Shown here: piece after piece, positions 49,621 through 59,284 of the stretch
Numbering within the stretch: position 1 is the first letter of the stretch
How the letters are laid out: each line of letters begins with the position of its first letter
NCBI GenBank assembly: GCA_023667225.1
Contig: JAMPAN010000001.1
Span: forward strand, 28,716 to 92,715
DNA: 64,000 nt
Direction: 5' to 3'
From: Oxalobacter formigenes
Lineage (GTDB): Bacteria; Pseudomonadota; Gammaproteobacteria; Burkholderiales; Burkholderiaceae_D
Position numbers and translations under genes: made by a program
Notes under the pieces: model-generated
What the model was told of the DNA's origin: nothing
What the model saw: the letters and a program-made list of their open reading frames with translations, nothing else
Database searches by the model: none

Positions 49621-51297
49621 TCACGAAAAATGCCGCCCTTTCGGAATCGCGTCAAGCAGCATCCGGGTATAAGGATGCCGCGGCTGGCGGTAAATCTCGT
49701 CTGCATCCGCCATTTCCACCACTTCCCCCTGCCGCATCACCATCACCTGATCCGCCATATACTTCACCACCGCCAGATCATGGGAAATAAACAGGTAACT
49801 GATACCCAGCTCATCCTGGAGATCCTTGAGCAAATTCAACACCTGCGCCTGCACCGAAACATCCAGCGCCGAAACCGATTCATCGCACACCAGCACCTCC
49901 GGGGAAAGCACCAGGCAGCGCGCAATAGCAATCCGCTGGCGCTGTCCGCCGGAAAACGCATGGGGATAACGGTAAAAAGCCGATTCCGGCATCCCAACCC
50001 TCGCCAGCCACCGGAAAGCCATTTCCATCCGCTCCTGCCGGTTGGCGCCAACCCCGTGAATCTGCATCGGCTCCATCAGAATCTGCCCGACAGTAAAACG
50101 CGGATTCAACGAAGCAAACGGATTTTGGAAAACAATCTGGAGACGCCGTTTATAAGCCAGAAACGCCTCCGGCGGCATAGCAAACAAATCCTTGCCGTCA
50201 AAAAACGCTTCCCCGCCGGTCGGCTCATGCAGGCGCAAGAGCGTCAGCCCCATCGTTGTCTTGCCAGAGCCGGATTCCCCCACCACGCCAAGCGTCTTCC
50301 CCCTGGGCAACACAAAAGAAACATCCTTCACAGCACAAAACTCACTCCTGCCAAACAAGCCCCGTTTGCTGAAAAAACACTTTTGCAAATGCCTCACCTC
50401 CAGCAGCGGGCTATCCCCGCTGCCATAACCGCGCGTTCGCTCCGGCTGCGCCTTTGTGGCAGCGCCGCCCGGCATCTCCTCAATCACCGGCAGCCGCTGC
50501 GGCCTGGCGTCAAGCGGCGGGCGGCAGGCCAAAAGCGCTGCCGTATAGGGGTGTGAAGGATGCGCCAATACCTGAGCAGCCTTGCCCGCCTCCTGTATCT
50601 CCCCGTGCCGCATCACCATCACCTCGTCGGCAATCTCGGCAACCAGCTGCAAATCATGCGTAATAAACAGCACCGACATCTGCCGCGAACGCTGCAACGC
50701 CTTCAGCAAATCCACAATCTGCTTCTGTATCGTCATATCCAGCGCCGTTGTCGGCTCATCCGCTATCAGCAGCTGCGGCTCGCAGGCAATCGCCATGGCA
50801 ATCATCACCCGCTGCTGCTGCCCGCCGGAAAGCTGGTGGGGATAGGCATCCACCCTGCTGGCCGGATCGGCAAACCCCACCTCCCCCAGCAAAGCAACCG
50901 CCCGCTCCCTTGCCTGCACGGCATCCATCCCCCGATGCAGCCTCAGCACCTCGGCAATCTGGCTGCCCACCGTAAAAACCGGGTTTAACGATGACATGGG
51001 ATCCTGGAAAATCATGGAAATCCGGCTGCCGCACAACTTCCGGCGATCCCTGCCTGAAAGGGCCAGCAGATTCTGCCCCTCAAAAAGAATAGCGGCATCC
51101 GGGTTGACAAGCGCCGTCTCCGGCAAAAGCCCCATCACCGCCAGGCTGCTGACCGATTTGCCGCTGCCGGACTCCCCCACCAGCGCCACCGTCTGATTGC
51201 GGGGAACATCAAACGAAACATGCCTGACCGCCTCAAATACCGTATGCCGGTCTTGCCGGAAAGCCACCCGAAGATTTTTTACCTGCAAAAGCGGCAT
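49621..51297 (-). CDS. Peptide ABC transporter double ATPase
   Basis: Two complete ABC ATPase units in one chain of about 558 residues, like YejF. Unit 1 has Walker A GESGSGKSV, signature LSGGQQQR and Walker B LLIADEPTTALD; unit 2 has GESGSGKTT, FSGGQRQR and VLVCDESVSALD. In unit 2 the Walker B Asp-Glu is intact. The ATG at 51297 has GGAG about 9 bases upstream; 51312 is also possible. It should power the two permeases at 52617-54680, but an AT-rich island with an HNH gene separates it from them, so it may need its own promoter. Confidence 0.93.
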   Translation of the reverse strand: MPLLQVKNLRVAFRQDRHTVFEAVRHVSFDVPRNQTVALVGESGSGKSVSSLAVMGLLPETALVNPDAAILFEGQNLLALSGRDRRKLCGSRISMIFQDPMSSLNPVFTVGSQIAEVLRLHRGMDAVQARERAVALLGEVGFADPASRVDAYPHQLSGGQQQRVMIAMAIACEPQLLIADEPTTALDMTIQKQIVDLLKALQRSRQMSVLFITHDLQLVAEIADEVMVMRHGEIQEAGKAAQVLAHPSHPYTAALLACRPPLDARPQRLPVIEEMPGGAATKAQPERTRGYGSGDSPLLEVRHLQKCFFSKRGLFGRSEFCAVKDVSFVLPRGKTLGVVGESGSGKTTMGLTLLRLHEPTGGEAFFDGKDLFAMPPEAFLAYKRRLQIVFQNPFASLNPRFTVGQILMEPMQIHGVGANRQERMEMAFRWLARVGMPESAFYRYPHAFSGGQRQRIAIARCLVLSPEVLVCDESVSALDVSVQAQVLNLLKDLQDELGISYLFISHDLAVVKYMADQVMVMRQGEVVEMADADEIYRQPRHPYTRMLLDAIPKGRHFS

Positions 51298-51319
51298 CGT
51301 TTCCGGCTCCATCAATATA

Positions 51320-52610
51320 CACCATTGATTAAATTTTCCCTTTCAAGAGATTTTATTATATTACTCAGGCCCTCTTCAGGGAGTGCTCTGGAATAATTTA
51401 TTAAATTTCCAATGAATGAAGAAAATTTTTAACTTTTATAAACAGAAACCAATAAATCTTTTATTAGCAAAAATCATCAAAAACATCTCCCCATTCCCAT
51501 TTTTCGCCAAGCGCAAGCGTATAGTATTTATCAGCGCCGTCTTCCTGAAAGTAACTCCCAATAGCCTCATGCACATATAAATCATTTTTATATGCAATTC
51601 TATACACATACCAAGGTTTTATGCTATTTTCAGTATGCACACTCTGAACTATCAGGGAATTCATATCCTTTGACATACCAAATTTGGTTATCTCACTTTT
51701 ATTATATTGATTTATACAAAAAATCTTGCCATTCTGTAAATTTTTTAGATAATCCTCTAACGGCGTTTTGCCAATTTTTTGAGGGCAACAAGGAAATTTT
51801 GTTGGTGTTTTCCAGTTTGCCTGAACTGCATGTAACGTTAAAGATTCTATATATACTACTTCCTTATCATCATTATCTTTACCAGCATTATCCTGACGTT
51901 TTTCATAAAATTTGTTAGATCGTTTCTTCCCGATTGCAGGCCATATAGTTTTTTTATATATCCAGTCTCCTAATTTTCCACCTGAAGATGGCGCATCGCT
52001 TTTCGCCCACTCCTCAAGTTTTTCCATACTGATCTTTGCTTCTTCAGGGATAACACTTCGCATCCATGAAAAATTGATATCAGTTTGACTTTCTCCTAAT
52101 CGAGAAGGATTTTCCAGGAATGCTTCAACACTTCCACAAACAGCTATAATTTTTTTTCGTGTTATTGGGTTCTCAAGTGCATTTTCCAATCTTGTTACCC
52201 AATGTAAATTTTCAGGTCTGTTATTCTGCCTATTAGTATCTTTATGGTCAACAACATGTTGAGCAGATGGTGCGATCCCGTGAAACGCAGTAGCAACAAT
52301 CCGGTGAATTTGGACTCCCGCAATATATAAATATCCTTTATCCCCTTTCCTTCCGAAAGTCCATTTGTTATCTAACAGGCGAATTCTATTTGTATTTTTA
52401 GGATATCTTAAAACAGCGCCATTATTCCGAACAAGATAAGTTTCATTTTTATAAATGCACTGTTTTTCCTCATTATAGTATTCATCAACATTAATCATAG
52501 ATTTTCGATCAATTTTGGCAGACAGTATATTTTTTCACTTTTGCTTCCATTTAATAAAAGTAAACTCTAGTTGTTCCTTTTAAACAAGTTATGTAAATTT
52601 ATCTGATAAT
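51320..52610. mobile_element. AT-rich island splitting the peptide transporter operon
   Basis: Base composition drops sharply from GC-rich flanks to strongly AT-rich between about 51320 and 52610, then recovers at the permease stop codon. The island holds one gene (HNH nuclease) and nothing else. No transposase, terminal repeats or target duplication could be recognised, so the limits are approximate. Composition and position between genes of one transporter point to horizontal gain. Confidence 0.6.
51464..52498 (-). CDS. HNH endonuclease family protein
   Basis: The 344-residue protein has an N-terminal part (residues about 15-75) with LVRNNGAVLRYPK and GYLYIAGVQIHRIVATAFHG, then an HNH core at 81-103 with DHKDTNRQNNRPENLHWVT, the pattern of phage and freestanding HNH nucleases (His85, Asn92/93, Asn97). 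After a linker with INFSWMRSVIPEEAKISMEKLEEWA comes a C-terminal region (about 215-344) I do not recognise, with CCPQ and aromatic YVYRIAYKNDLYV. Codon use is AT-rich and unlike the neighbours. It may be a selfish nuclease or a defence nuclease; nothing adjacent decides this. Confidence 0.8.
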   Translation of the reverse strand: MINVDEYYNEEKQCIYKNETYLVRNNGAVLRYPKNTNRIRLLDNKWTFGRKGDKGYLYIAGVQIHRIVATAFHGIAPSAQHVVDHKDTNRQNNRPENLHWVTRLENALENPITRKKIIAVCGSVEAFLENPSRLGESQTDINFSWMRSVIPEEAKISMEKLEEWAKSDAPSSGGKLGDWIYKKTIWPAIGKKRSNKFYEKRQDNAGKDNDDKEVVYIESLTLHAVQANWKTPTKFPCCPQKIGKTPLEDYLKNLQNGKIFCINQYNKSEITKFGMSKDMNSLIVQSVHTENSIKPWYVYRIAYKNDLYVHEAIGSYFQEDGADKYYTLALGEKWEWGDVFDDFC

Positions 52611-52616
52611 CGGATA

Positions 52617-53738
52617 TCACCGTCCCCCCAGGCGGGGGTCCAGCGCATCCCGCAATCCATCCGTAAACAGGGAAAACGCCGTAATCAGCACTGCCATAGC
52701 GGCAGTCACTGCCGCCAGCTGCCACCACTTGCCCAAAATCAGCTCATTTTGCGCCTCATTTAACATGCTGCCCCACGACACCACGCCCACCGGCACGCCA
52801 AAGCCCAGAAAACTCAAAATCACTTCCGACTTGATAAACCCCACAGCCAGGATAGACAATTGCACCAGCGGCACATGGCTGACATTCGGCAGGATATGCA
52901 AAAACATGCGCCGCCAGTGCGAAGCGCCGATAGCCCCGGCCGCCATCACATATTCCCGCCCCTTGTGCCGGATATACTCCGCCCTCACCAGCCGGAAAAC
53001 CCCCGTCCAGCCCGTCAGCCCAAGAATCAGGATGATAGTAAGCACTCCCTTTTTCTGCAACACAGCCGCTACTGCCAGCACCAGGAGCAAATAGGGAACA
53101 GACGTAAAAACACTATAGAACCAGTTGAAAAAATCATCCAGCCGCCCGCCAAAATAACCGGCAAAAGCGCCAAACACCGTACCGATCAGCGTCGCTGCCA
53201 AAGCGGCGGCCAGCCCCACCACAATAGAAGTTTCCCCGCCCTTGATCGTTTTCCTGACAATATCATGCCCCCACTTGTCACCCCCGAAAGGAAGCGTTTC
53301 CTTCCGGCTGGCCTGCAAAACAGCCGCCTGCCCCTGCATACCGGCACGGATGGCCGCCAGCTCTTCCGCCAGCGGATCAGCCACACCATCCGCCTCCGCC
53401 AGCCCAACGGCATTTCCTGCCATACCGGCCCGCAGGCGGCGTATCACCTCCCGCAAGGGATCAAAGGGATTCTCCGGGCGCACATCGGCCGTGCCTTCCG
53501 GCCTGGAAAGCCCGGCGGCATCTTTTCCTGATTCCCCTCCCAGAAAACCGGGAGGCGCATAATTCACGCCCACCTCTTCCGCCCAGTCCGCCGCCACCAG
53601 CCCCGCTGCCGACAAGCCCAGCATCACGAAAAAAAAGCCGACAACAACCAGCGAAACCATGGATACCGCATCGCCGCGCAACCGCCGCCACACCATGGCC
53701 CACAAACCGGCAGATACAGGCGCACCGTCTTCTCTCAT
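52617..53738 (-). CDS. Peptide ABC transporter permease (OppC/YejE type)
   Basis: Inner-membrane permease of 373 residues. The first span is at about 27-49, followed by a long hydrophilic periplasmic stretch (about 50-160), then five more spans from about residue 168. The cytoplasmic loop GREYVMAAGAIGASHWRRMFLHILPN near 267-292 is the EAA motif that docks the ATPase. It ends DGLRDALDPRLGGR, the family C-terminus. It starts 3 bases after the other permease gene. Confidence 0.93.
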   Translation of the reverse strand: MREDGAPVSAGLWAMVWRRLRGDAVSMVSLVVVGFFFVMLGLSAAGLVAADWAEEVGVNYAPPGFLGGESGKDAAGLSRPEGTADVRPENPFDPLREVIRRLRAGMAGNAVGLAEADGVADPLAEELAAIRAGMQGQAAVLQASRKETLPFGGDKWGHDIVRKTIKGGETSIVVGLAAALAATLIGTVFGAFAGYFGGRLDDFFNWFYSVFTSVPYLLLVLAVAAVLQKKGVLTIILILGLTGWTGVFRLVRAEYIRHKGREYVMAAGAIGASHWRRMFLHILPNVSHVPLVQLSILAVGFIKSEVILSFLGFGVPVGVVSWGSMLNEAQNELILGKWWQLAAVTAAMAVLITAFSLFTDGLRDALDPRLGGR

Positions 53739-53741
53739 GGC

Positions 53742-54680
53742 CTACTTCAGCTGAACGCGGGGATCAACCATCTGATAGAGCAAATCCGCCAGCAGATTAA
53801 ACAGCATCGTGGCAACCGCCACCAGCACCGTCACCGCCTTGATCACCGGAAAATCGCTCCTTTCCACCGCCAGGATAATCTCCCTCCCAATGCCGGGAAT
53901 GGAAAAAAACCGCTCCACCAGAAAAGCGCCAATCAACAGCGACGGCAAATTGGACGTCACATAAGTAATAATCGGCACTGCCGCATTGCGCAGCACATGC
54001 ACCCACATCACCCGGCCTTCACCCGCCCCCTTTGCCCTGGCCGTGCGGACATAATCCTGCCCGGTCTCATCCAGCACAAAAGTACGGAAAAGCCGGAGAT
54101 TGGGCGCCAGGCTGACCGCCAGCAGAATAATAACCGGCAACAGCGCATAACCGGAAAGATTCTCCCACAGGCTGCTGCCCCACCCCTGCACAGGAAACAA
54201 CCCCAGCTTATATGCCAGCCCATACTGGAACACAATAATATAAACCAGGATACTGACCGACATACCGATAGTGCAGGCTATCATCACCACGCGGTCTGTC
54301 AGCGTCCCCCGCACATGGGCAACCGCCAGTGCCAACGCCACAGCAACCAGCGTCTCCAGCACCGTCAGCGGAATCAGGAGCGTCAGCGAAGGCCCCAGAC
54401 GCGTCAGCACAATCTGCGAAACCGGCTCGCCGGTACTCCAGCTGCTGCCAAAATCAAACATGACAACCTGTTTGATAAACAGCCCAAACTGCACATAATA
54501 AGGCTCGTCTATCCCCAGCTGCCTGCGGATATTGGCAATCTGCGCCGGATTGGCAATCTTGCCTGCCAGGATATAGGCCGGATCGCCGCCAACCCAGTTA
54601 AACAGCACAAAAACCAGGAAAAGCACCCCAAGCAGCGTCGGGATCATTTGCCATAACCGCCGGATCAGATAAGCAGACAT
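53742..54680 (-). CDS. Peptide ABC transporter permease (OppB/YejB type)
   Basis: The 312-residue inner-membrane protein starts MSAYLIRRLWQMIPTLLGVLFLVF, a classic DppB-type N-terminus. It has about six spans and the EAA loop GQDYVRTARAKGAGEGRVMWVHVLRNA near 226-252. It ends LADLLYQMVDPRVQLK. It is 16 bases downstream of the M3 peptidase gene and 3 bases before the second permease. Confidence 0.94.
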   Translation of the reverse strand: MSAYLIRRLWQMIPTLLGVLFLVFVLFNWVGGDPAYILAGKIANPAQIANIRRQLGIDEPYYVQFGLFIKQVVMFDFGSSWSTGEPVSQIVLTRLGPSLTLLIPLTVLETLVAVALALAVAHVRGTLTDRVVMIACTIGMSVSILVYIIVFQYGLAYKLGLFPVQGWGSSLWENLSGYALLPVIILLAVSLAPNLRLFRTFVLDETGQDYVRTARAKGAGEGRVMWVHVLRNAAVPIITYVTSNLPSLLIGAFLVERFFSIPGIGREIILAVERSDFPVIKAVTVLVAVATMLFNLLADLLYQMVDPRVQLK

Positions 54681-54696
54681 TGCACACCGTCAGGTT

Positions 54697-56736
54697 CTAT
54701 TTACGCGCCGGCCCTTTGGCAACGCCCGCCATTTCCCGGTAAAAAGCATCGCTGTTGGCATCCCGTCCGAGAAAAGCGCGCACCAGCTCCTCCGCATAAG
54801 CCTCCCCGCCGCGCTCCAGCACCGTTTCCCTGTATCGCCGTCCTGCGGCCGGATTCATCAGATTGCCGCCAAACTGCGTCAGCATATCCGCTGCCAATAC
54901 CTCCGACCACAGATAACCGTAATACCCGGCCGCATAACCGCTCACCGTATGGCTGAACTGTCCGGGAAACTGGGTGCCCTGGATATACCCCAGCGGCGTC
55001 GCGCCCTCCATTGCTTCCCACAACGCCATGGCATCCTTTTTCCGGCCGTCATACAACGCCATATCATAACGGGCATACAACAGCTGGCGCGCGTAAAACA
55101 GACCCTTGCCATACCGCCTGGCCGCATTGATCCGTTTGAGAAAATCCCCTTCCACCGCCGGGCAGGCAGGAGAACAATACTGCGGAAGCAGCGCAAGAGA
55201 AGGCCCGGCATAAGCCCACTCCTCAAACATCTGGGAAGGCGCTTCCACAAAATCCCTCTCCACACTCGTGCCGGAATGTTCAATATAACGCGTTTTCGAC
55301 AGCACCCCGTGCAAAACATGCCCAAACTCATGCAAAAGCGTTTCCAGCTCATTGCCGTTCAATCCCGTCCGGTTGAAATTGGTCACCAGAACAGAAACAG
55401 GCTTTCTTCCTTCCAGCGTGCTGCCCCCCCTGGCCGGGAAAGCCGCCGCATGGCCATACTTCCCGTCCCGCGGGAAAAGATCCAGGTAAATACCGCCCAG
55501 CCGCTCCCCGTTTTCCCTGTCATACACGCCAAAATACAGCACATCCTCATGCCAGAGCGGCGCCTGTTCCTGCCTGAAAGAAAGCCCGTACAGGGATTCC
55601 GCCAGCCCCATCGCCCACTTTACCGCCGCATCCGTCGGGAAATAGCGCCGCAAAGCCTCCTGGTCCACATCAAAACGCGCTTTCCGGACCTTTTCCTGCC
55701 AATAGGCCACATCCCACCGCTCAATTACTGCCTCTGCAAGCGGCAAACCAAGCGAATCCGCCTTATACTGCCGCAAAGCTTCCAGCTCCTGCTTTTCCGC
55801 CGTCCCCGCCGCCTCCTGAACCTGCTGGAGAAAATCCCCGACAGCCCCCGGCTTTTTTGCCATACGCCGCCGCAGCCGGTAATCCGCATAACTGCGGTAA
55901 CCGGCCAGTTCCGCCAGCTCCTGGCGCAATGCCGCCGCCTCATTCAACAGCGCCAGGTTCTGAAGCGTTCCCCGGTTCAGAAATTCCGCCTGATACTGGC
56001 GCCTCGCCTCGCTGTCTTCCGCATACTGCATAAAAGGAAGATAGACCGGATACGAAAAATCCAGCAGATAATTGCCGCTCCCATCCCGCCTGAGACGGGC
56101 CAGATAATCCTGCGGCAGCCCCCTCATCTGCTCCGGCGAAAACACCACCCGCGTCCGGTTATCCCGGATATGGCGGGAAAACGCCTGCTGTATCTCGTCC
56201 AACCGTGCCTGAATCGCCCGCATCCGCTCCTGCTTCTTCGGCATCAGTGTTACGCCCGCATCCTCAAAATCGCCAAGGATATCCCTGCGCAGCTTGCGTT
56301 CCACATTGTCTTTTGAACGCAGCACCCTGACACCGGCATACAAATTGGCATTCAGATACAAATCCGTGAGAAAAGCCCGAATTTGGGTATCGCACGCCTC
56401 CGCACTGCCGCGCACCCCCTCGTCAGGCGAAACCTGGCTTAACAGATATACCGGGCCATGCAGGTCGTCTATCGCCATCTGCAGCCGGTTCCACTCCTTC
56501 ATAAACTGCGCGGAGCCGTCCGGCGTATAAGCCCTCACCGCCTCAAGCCCGGCAACACGCTGTTTCCAGTCCTCCAGCCCCTGGCTGCACAAGGCCGGGA
56601 TCTCATCTGCCTGCCACACAGGCAGCCGCGCCTGATCCGTTTCCGCCCATGCCGGCGCGGCAAGAAAACCGGAAAACGCCAAAACCGCCGCAAGAGAAAA
56701 ACGGACTGCAAAAGAAACCGAAAATGTCATTTTCAT
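54697..56736 (-). CDS. Exported M3-family oligopeptidase
   Basis: A zinc metallopeptidase of the thimet oligopeptidase/Dcp family, 679 residues from the ATG at 56736. The HEFGH zinc site is at residues 469-473, with the downstream Glu in FVEAPSQMFEEWAY about 28 residues later. Residues 1-31 form a signal peptide (FAVRFSLAAVLAFSGFLAAPAWA, likely cut before ETDQ), so it should be periplasmic, whereas most M3 enzymes are cytosolic. It lies between the binding-protein and permease genes, suggesting that it trims peptides before uptake; this is inferred. ATGs at 56739 and 56730 are close alternatives. Confidence 0.88.
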   Translation of the reverse strand: MKMTFSVSFAVRFSLAAVLAFSGFLAAPAWAETDQARLPVWQADEIPALCSQGLEDWKQRVAGLEAVRAYTPDGSAQFMKEWNRLQMAIDDLHGPVYLLSQVSPDEGVRGSAEACDTQIRAFLTDLYLNANLYAGVRVLRSKDNVERKLRRDILGDFEDAGVTLMPKKQERMRAIQARLDEIQQAFSRHIRDNRTRVVFSPEQMRGLPQDYLARLRRDGSGNYLLDFSYPVYLPFMQYAEDSEARRQYQAEFLNRGTLQNLALLNEAAALRQELAELAGYRSYADYRLRRRMAKKPGAVGDFLQQVQEAAGTAEKQELEALRQYKADSLGLPLAEAVIERWDVAYWQEKVRKARFDVDQEALRRYFPTDAAVKWAMGLAESLYGLSFRQEQAPLWHEDVLYFGVYDRENGERLGGIYLDLFPRDGKYGHAAAFPARGGSTLEGRKPVSVLVTNFNRTGLNGNELETLLHEFGHVLHGVLSKTRYIEHSGTSVERDFVEAPSQMFEEWAYAGPSLALLPQYCSPACPAVEGDFLKRINAARRYGKGLFYARQLLYARYDMALYDGRKKDAMALWEAMEGATPLGYIQGTQFPGQFSHTVSGYAAGYYGYLWSEVLAADMLTQFGGNLMNPAAGRRYRETVLERGGEAYAEELVRAFLGRDANSDAFYREMAGVAKGPARK

Positions 56737-56835
56737 CATGCCGTCCAAATTATCCGGATTGGTATCACAAGAATTCCATTGTAAAGGTAAAGGCAAACGC
56801 CATGCCAGCGCGCAAGACCCCCTCCGCGCCCAGCG

Positions 56836-58641
56836 CTAAGGCCTCTCATCCATATCCATATAAATCCATTCGCTGTGCATCACAGGATGCTTCTTGAAAC
56901 CCGCCACATAAGGATGCAGCAGCATATTGCGGTAACGCGCATACCCGATCCGCGTCGGCGCATACACTTCCAGGATACGCGCCATCTTCCGGTAAAGCCG
57001 GTTGCGCGCCTCCCCGTCCGGCAGCGTAACAGATTGTTCATACAAGGCGTCAAAAGCGTCAATCGCCATACAGCCGTTATTGCTCTGGCCGGTATGCGGC
57101 CCGTAAAAAAGCTGCATGAAATTGTCGCCGTCCGGATAATCGGCAATCCACGGGCTGGTACGCATCATCAGGTGGCATTGCTTTTCCGCCTTCAGCAAAT
57201 CCGGGAAAAGCCGCCTGTCGCTCTTCATGCGGATAGAAAGCGAATCAAACGTCTTTTTCCACATCTCGCTTTGCAGCTGGCCGGTTGAATCCGCCCTGGC
57301 AGAAAACACAATCTCCAGCGGGCTGCCGTCCGGCCGGGTACGCCAGCCATCCCGGCCTTTTTTGTAACCAAACCGGTCCAAAAGCGCATTGGCCAACGCC
57401 ACATCATGCGGAACACTGCTCCTGTAGGCCGGATCATGGCCCGCCACGCCCGGCGGAATCGGGTAAGCCAAAGGAACCGCCTGCCCGTTCCACACAATCC
57501 GGATTTCCTCCTCCACATCATGCGCCATCGCAATCGCCCGGCGCAGGGCAATTCTCTCCTTCTCCAGCCCGCCCAGCACCGGATCCCGCATATTGAAATA
57601 ATAATGGCTCAATTCCGCATCCACCGTCCGGGAAAGCCGGATACCCAGGGCAGACAGCGCAGGCCGCAGCCTGCCGCCTTCCAGCGCCTCAGGCGCAAGC
57701 GGCCCGTCCAGATTCAGCATATCCGCCTCGCCCTTTTTGAAAGCCAGCCAGCGGGAAGCATCTTCCGGAATCACGCTGATTTCCACCCGGCCAATCTGCG
57801 GCACCGTCTTGCCCTTCATCCGCCTCACAATTTCCGCATCCTCCGGGTCGCTTCCCGCCGGGAAATCCCACACCATCTTCCTGAATGAAGGATTGGCAGA
57901 CAACACAATCCGGGAACCGCGCTTCCATTCCGAAAGCACATAAGGCCCCGTCCCCACAGGATGGGCCATCACATGAAAAGAAGCATCCCCATACTCCTCC
58001 ACCGCCTCCCGCGCCACGGCGCAAGTCGGGTAATGCGCCAGAATATGGGTAAAATTGTAATCCGGCCGGGCAAGCTGTATGCGCAGCACATAGCGTCCTG
58101 CCGCCTTAAGCCCGGCAACCGGCTGCCCGTAATCCGGCCGGCCGTTTGCGCCCTTGTCTTTCGCCCACGCCTTAAGCCCGGCAACCTTGTCCTCCACCAG
58201 CCAGCCCCACGCCGCGCCGACAGCCGGATCCGCCAGCCGCTTGATAGCATAAACAAAATCCGCCGCCGTCAGCTCCCGCGGCCTGCCGCCAAAAACCGGA
58301 TCATCCGCAAAGAAAATCCCTTTCTTTAGCCGGATAACATACGTCTTTCCCCCGTCGCTGATTTCAGGCATCCCCTCTGCCGTCAGCGGCATCAGCTTAG
58401 CCGGCCTTGCCAGGTAATCATAGGTATATAACGGCTCGCAAATTGAGCGAATCACCTGAGAAGAATACAGGTCATGCGCCACCGCCGGATCAAACCCGGT
58501 TTCCGGCGCAGGAAACACATAACGCAGCACCTTGCCGGCATCGGCGGCATAGCCGCCCGCGCAAACGGCAAACGCCAGCGCTGCCGCCAGCGCCTTCAGC
58601 GCCAGACAGCCCGTTCTGCGCTCATTGCTCCTGTCCAACAC
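56836..58641 (-). CDS. Peptide ABC transporter substrate-binding protein (family 5)
   Basis: Periplasmic solute-binding protein of about 601 residues. From the GTG at 58641 there is a signal peptide (LKALAAALAFAVCAGGYAA, cut before DAGK). The family marks are LRYVFPAPETGFDPA, the RSICEPLYTYDYLARPAKLMPLTAEG segment, LTAADFVYAIKRLADP and HPVGTGPYVLSEWKRG. It is the first gene of the transporter unit, 120 bases downstream of nudB and 99 before the M3 peptidase. The start is uncertain: no in-frame ATG fits, and a frame open 34 codons further upstream lacks similarity. Confidence 0.88.
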   Translation of the reverse strand: MLDRSNERRTGCLALKALAAALAFAVCAGGYAADAGKVLRYVFPAPETGFDPAVAHDLYSSQVIRSICEPLYTYDYLARPAKLMPLTAEGMPEISDGGKTYVIRLKKGIFFADDPVFGGRPRELTAADFVYAIKRLADPAVGAAWGWLVEDKVAGLKAWAKDKGANGRPDYGQPVAGLKAAGRYVLRIQLARPDYNFTHILAHYPTCAVAREAVEEYGDASFHVMAHPVGTGPYVLSEWKRGSRIVLSANPSFRKMVWDFPAGSDPEDAEIVRRMKGKTVPQIGRVEISVIPEDASRWLAFKKGEADMLNLDGPLAPEALEGGRLRPALSALGIRLSRTVDAELSHYYFNMRDPVLGGLEKERIALRRAIAMAHDVEEEIRIVWNGQAVPLAYPIPPGVAGHDPAYRSSVPHDVALANALLDRFGYKKGRDGWRTRPDGSPLEIVFSARADSTGQLQSEMWKKTFDSLSIRMKSDRRLFPDLLKAEKQCHLMMRTSPWIADYPDGDNFMQLFYGPHTGQSNNGCMAIDAFDALYEQSVTLPDGEARNRLYRKMARILEVYAPTRIGYARYRNMLLHPYVAGFKKHPVMHSEWIYMDMDERP

Positions 58642-58761
58642 AGACTGCCCTTCCCCCTTACCGCGCCTGCTAAAAGCCCGGCCATGAAACAACACAATGG
58701 AAAACCGGCCCCGTTTCAGTTCCTGTCCCTGTGTCCGGCACACACAAAAACCTTTCCTTTT

Positions 58762-59265
58762 TCAGGCGGGAAGCCATACCCTTTCCGGCAGCTGCCTTAA
58801 TGCCGCGGCATTGGACGAAGAAAAACACAGACCGGCCGCCTCCTGATACGGCAGCCAGACATACCGGACATGTTCGCGGGGAGAAAGCCTCACCGGGATA
58901 TCCCGCGGCACACACAGGCCAAACACATGCTCGGTATTCACCGTCACCCCCGGCGCATAACGGTGCCGCCAGGAAGGGTAAATCGCGTAAGTATTCGTTA
59001 CCTGCCAGTCATGCAGCTGTGTCCAGGGCACCTCATTGGCAGCTGCCGCTTCTGCCTGGCCCGAAAGCGCCGGAACAATGCGGATACCGGTTTCCTCCTC
59101 CACCTCCCGAATCGCCGTTTCCACCGGCTGCTCGCCAGGCGTTGCCTTTGAACCCGTCACAGACTGCCAAAAACCGGGACACCCCGTCCGCTCAATAAGC
59201 AGCACCTCTAAAGCGGCGCTGTAAATAACCACCAGCGCCGATTCCGGAATCTTGTACCCGTCCAA
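58762..59265 (-). CDS. nudB: Dihydroneopterin triphosphate diphosphatase
   Basis: NudB removes pyrophosphate from dihydroneopterin triphosphate in folate synthesis. The 167-residue Nudix protein has FWQSVTGSKATPGEQPVETAIREVEEETGI near residues 32-61, where REVEEETGI is the metal-binding end of the Nudix box. WRHRYAPGVTVNTEHVFGL and HVRYVWLPYQEA are typical of NudB. It is 19 bases after aspS, the conserved aspS-nudB pair. Confidence 0.9.
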   Translation of the reverse strand: MDGYKIPESALVVIYSAALEVLLIERTGCPGFWQSVTGSKATPGEQPVETAIREVEEETGIRIVPALSGQAEAAAANEVPWTQLHDWQVTNTYAIYPSWRHRYAPGVTVNTEHVFGLCVPRDIPVRLSPREHVRYVWLPYQEAAGLCFSSSNAAALRQLPERVWLPA

Positions 59266-59284
59266 GCAAGGCTCCGCCTGTCCG

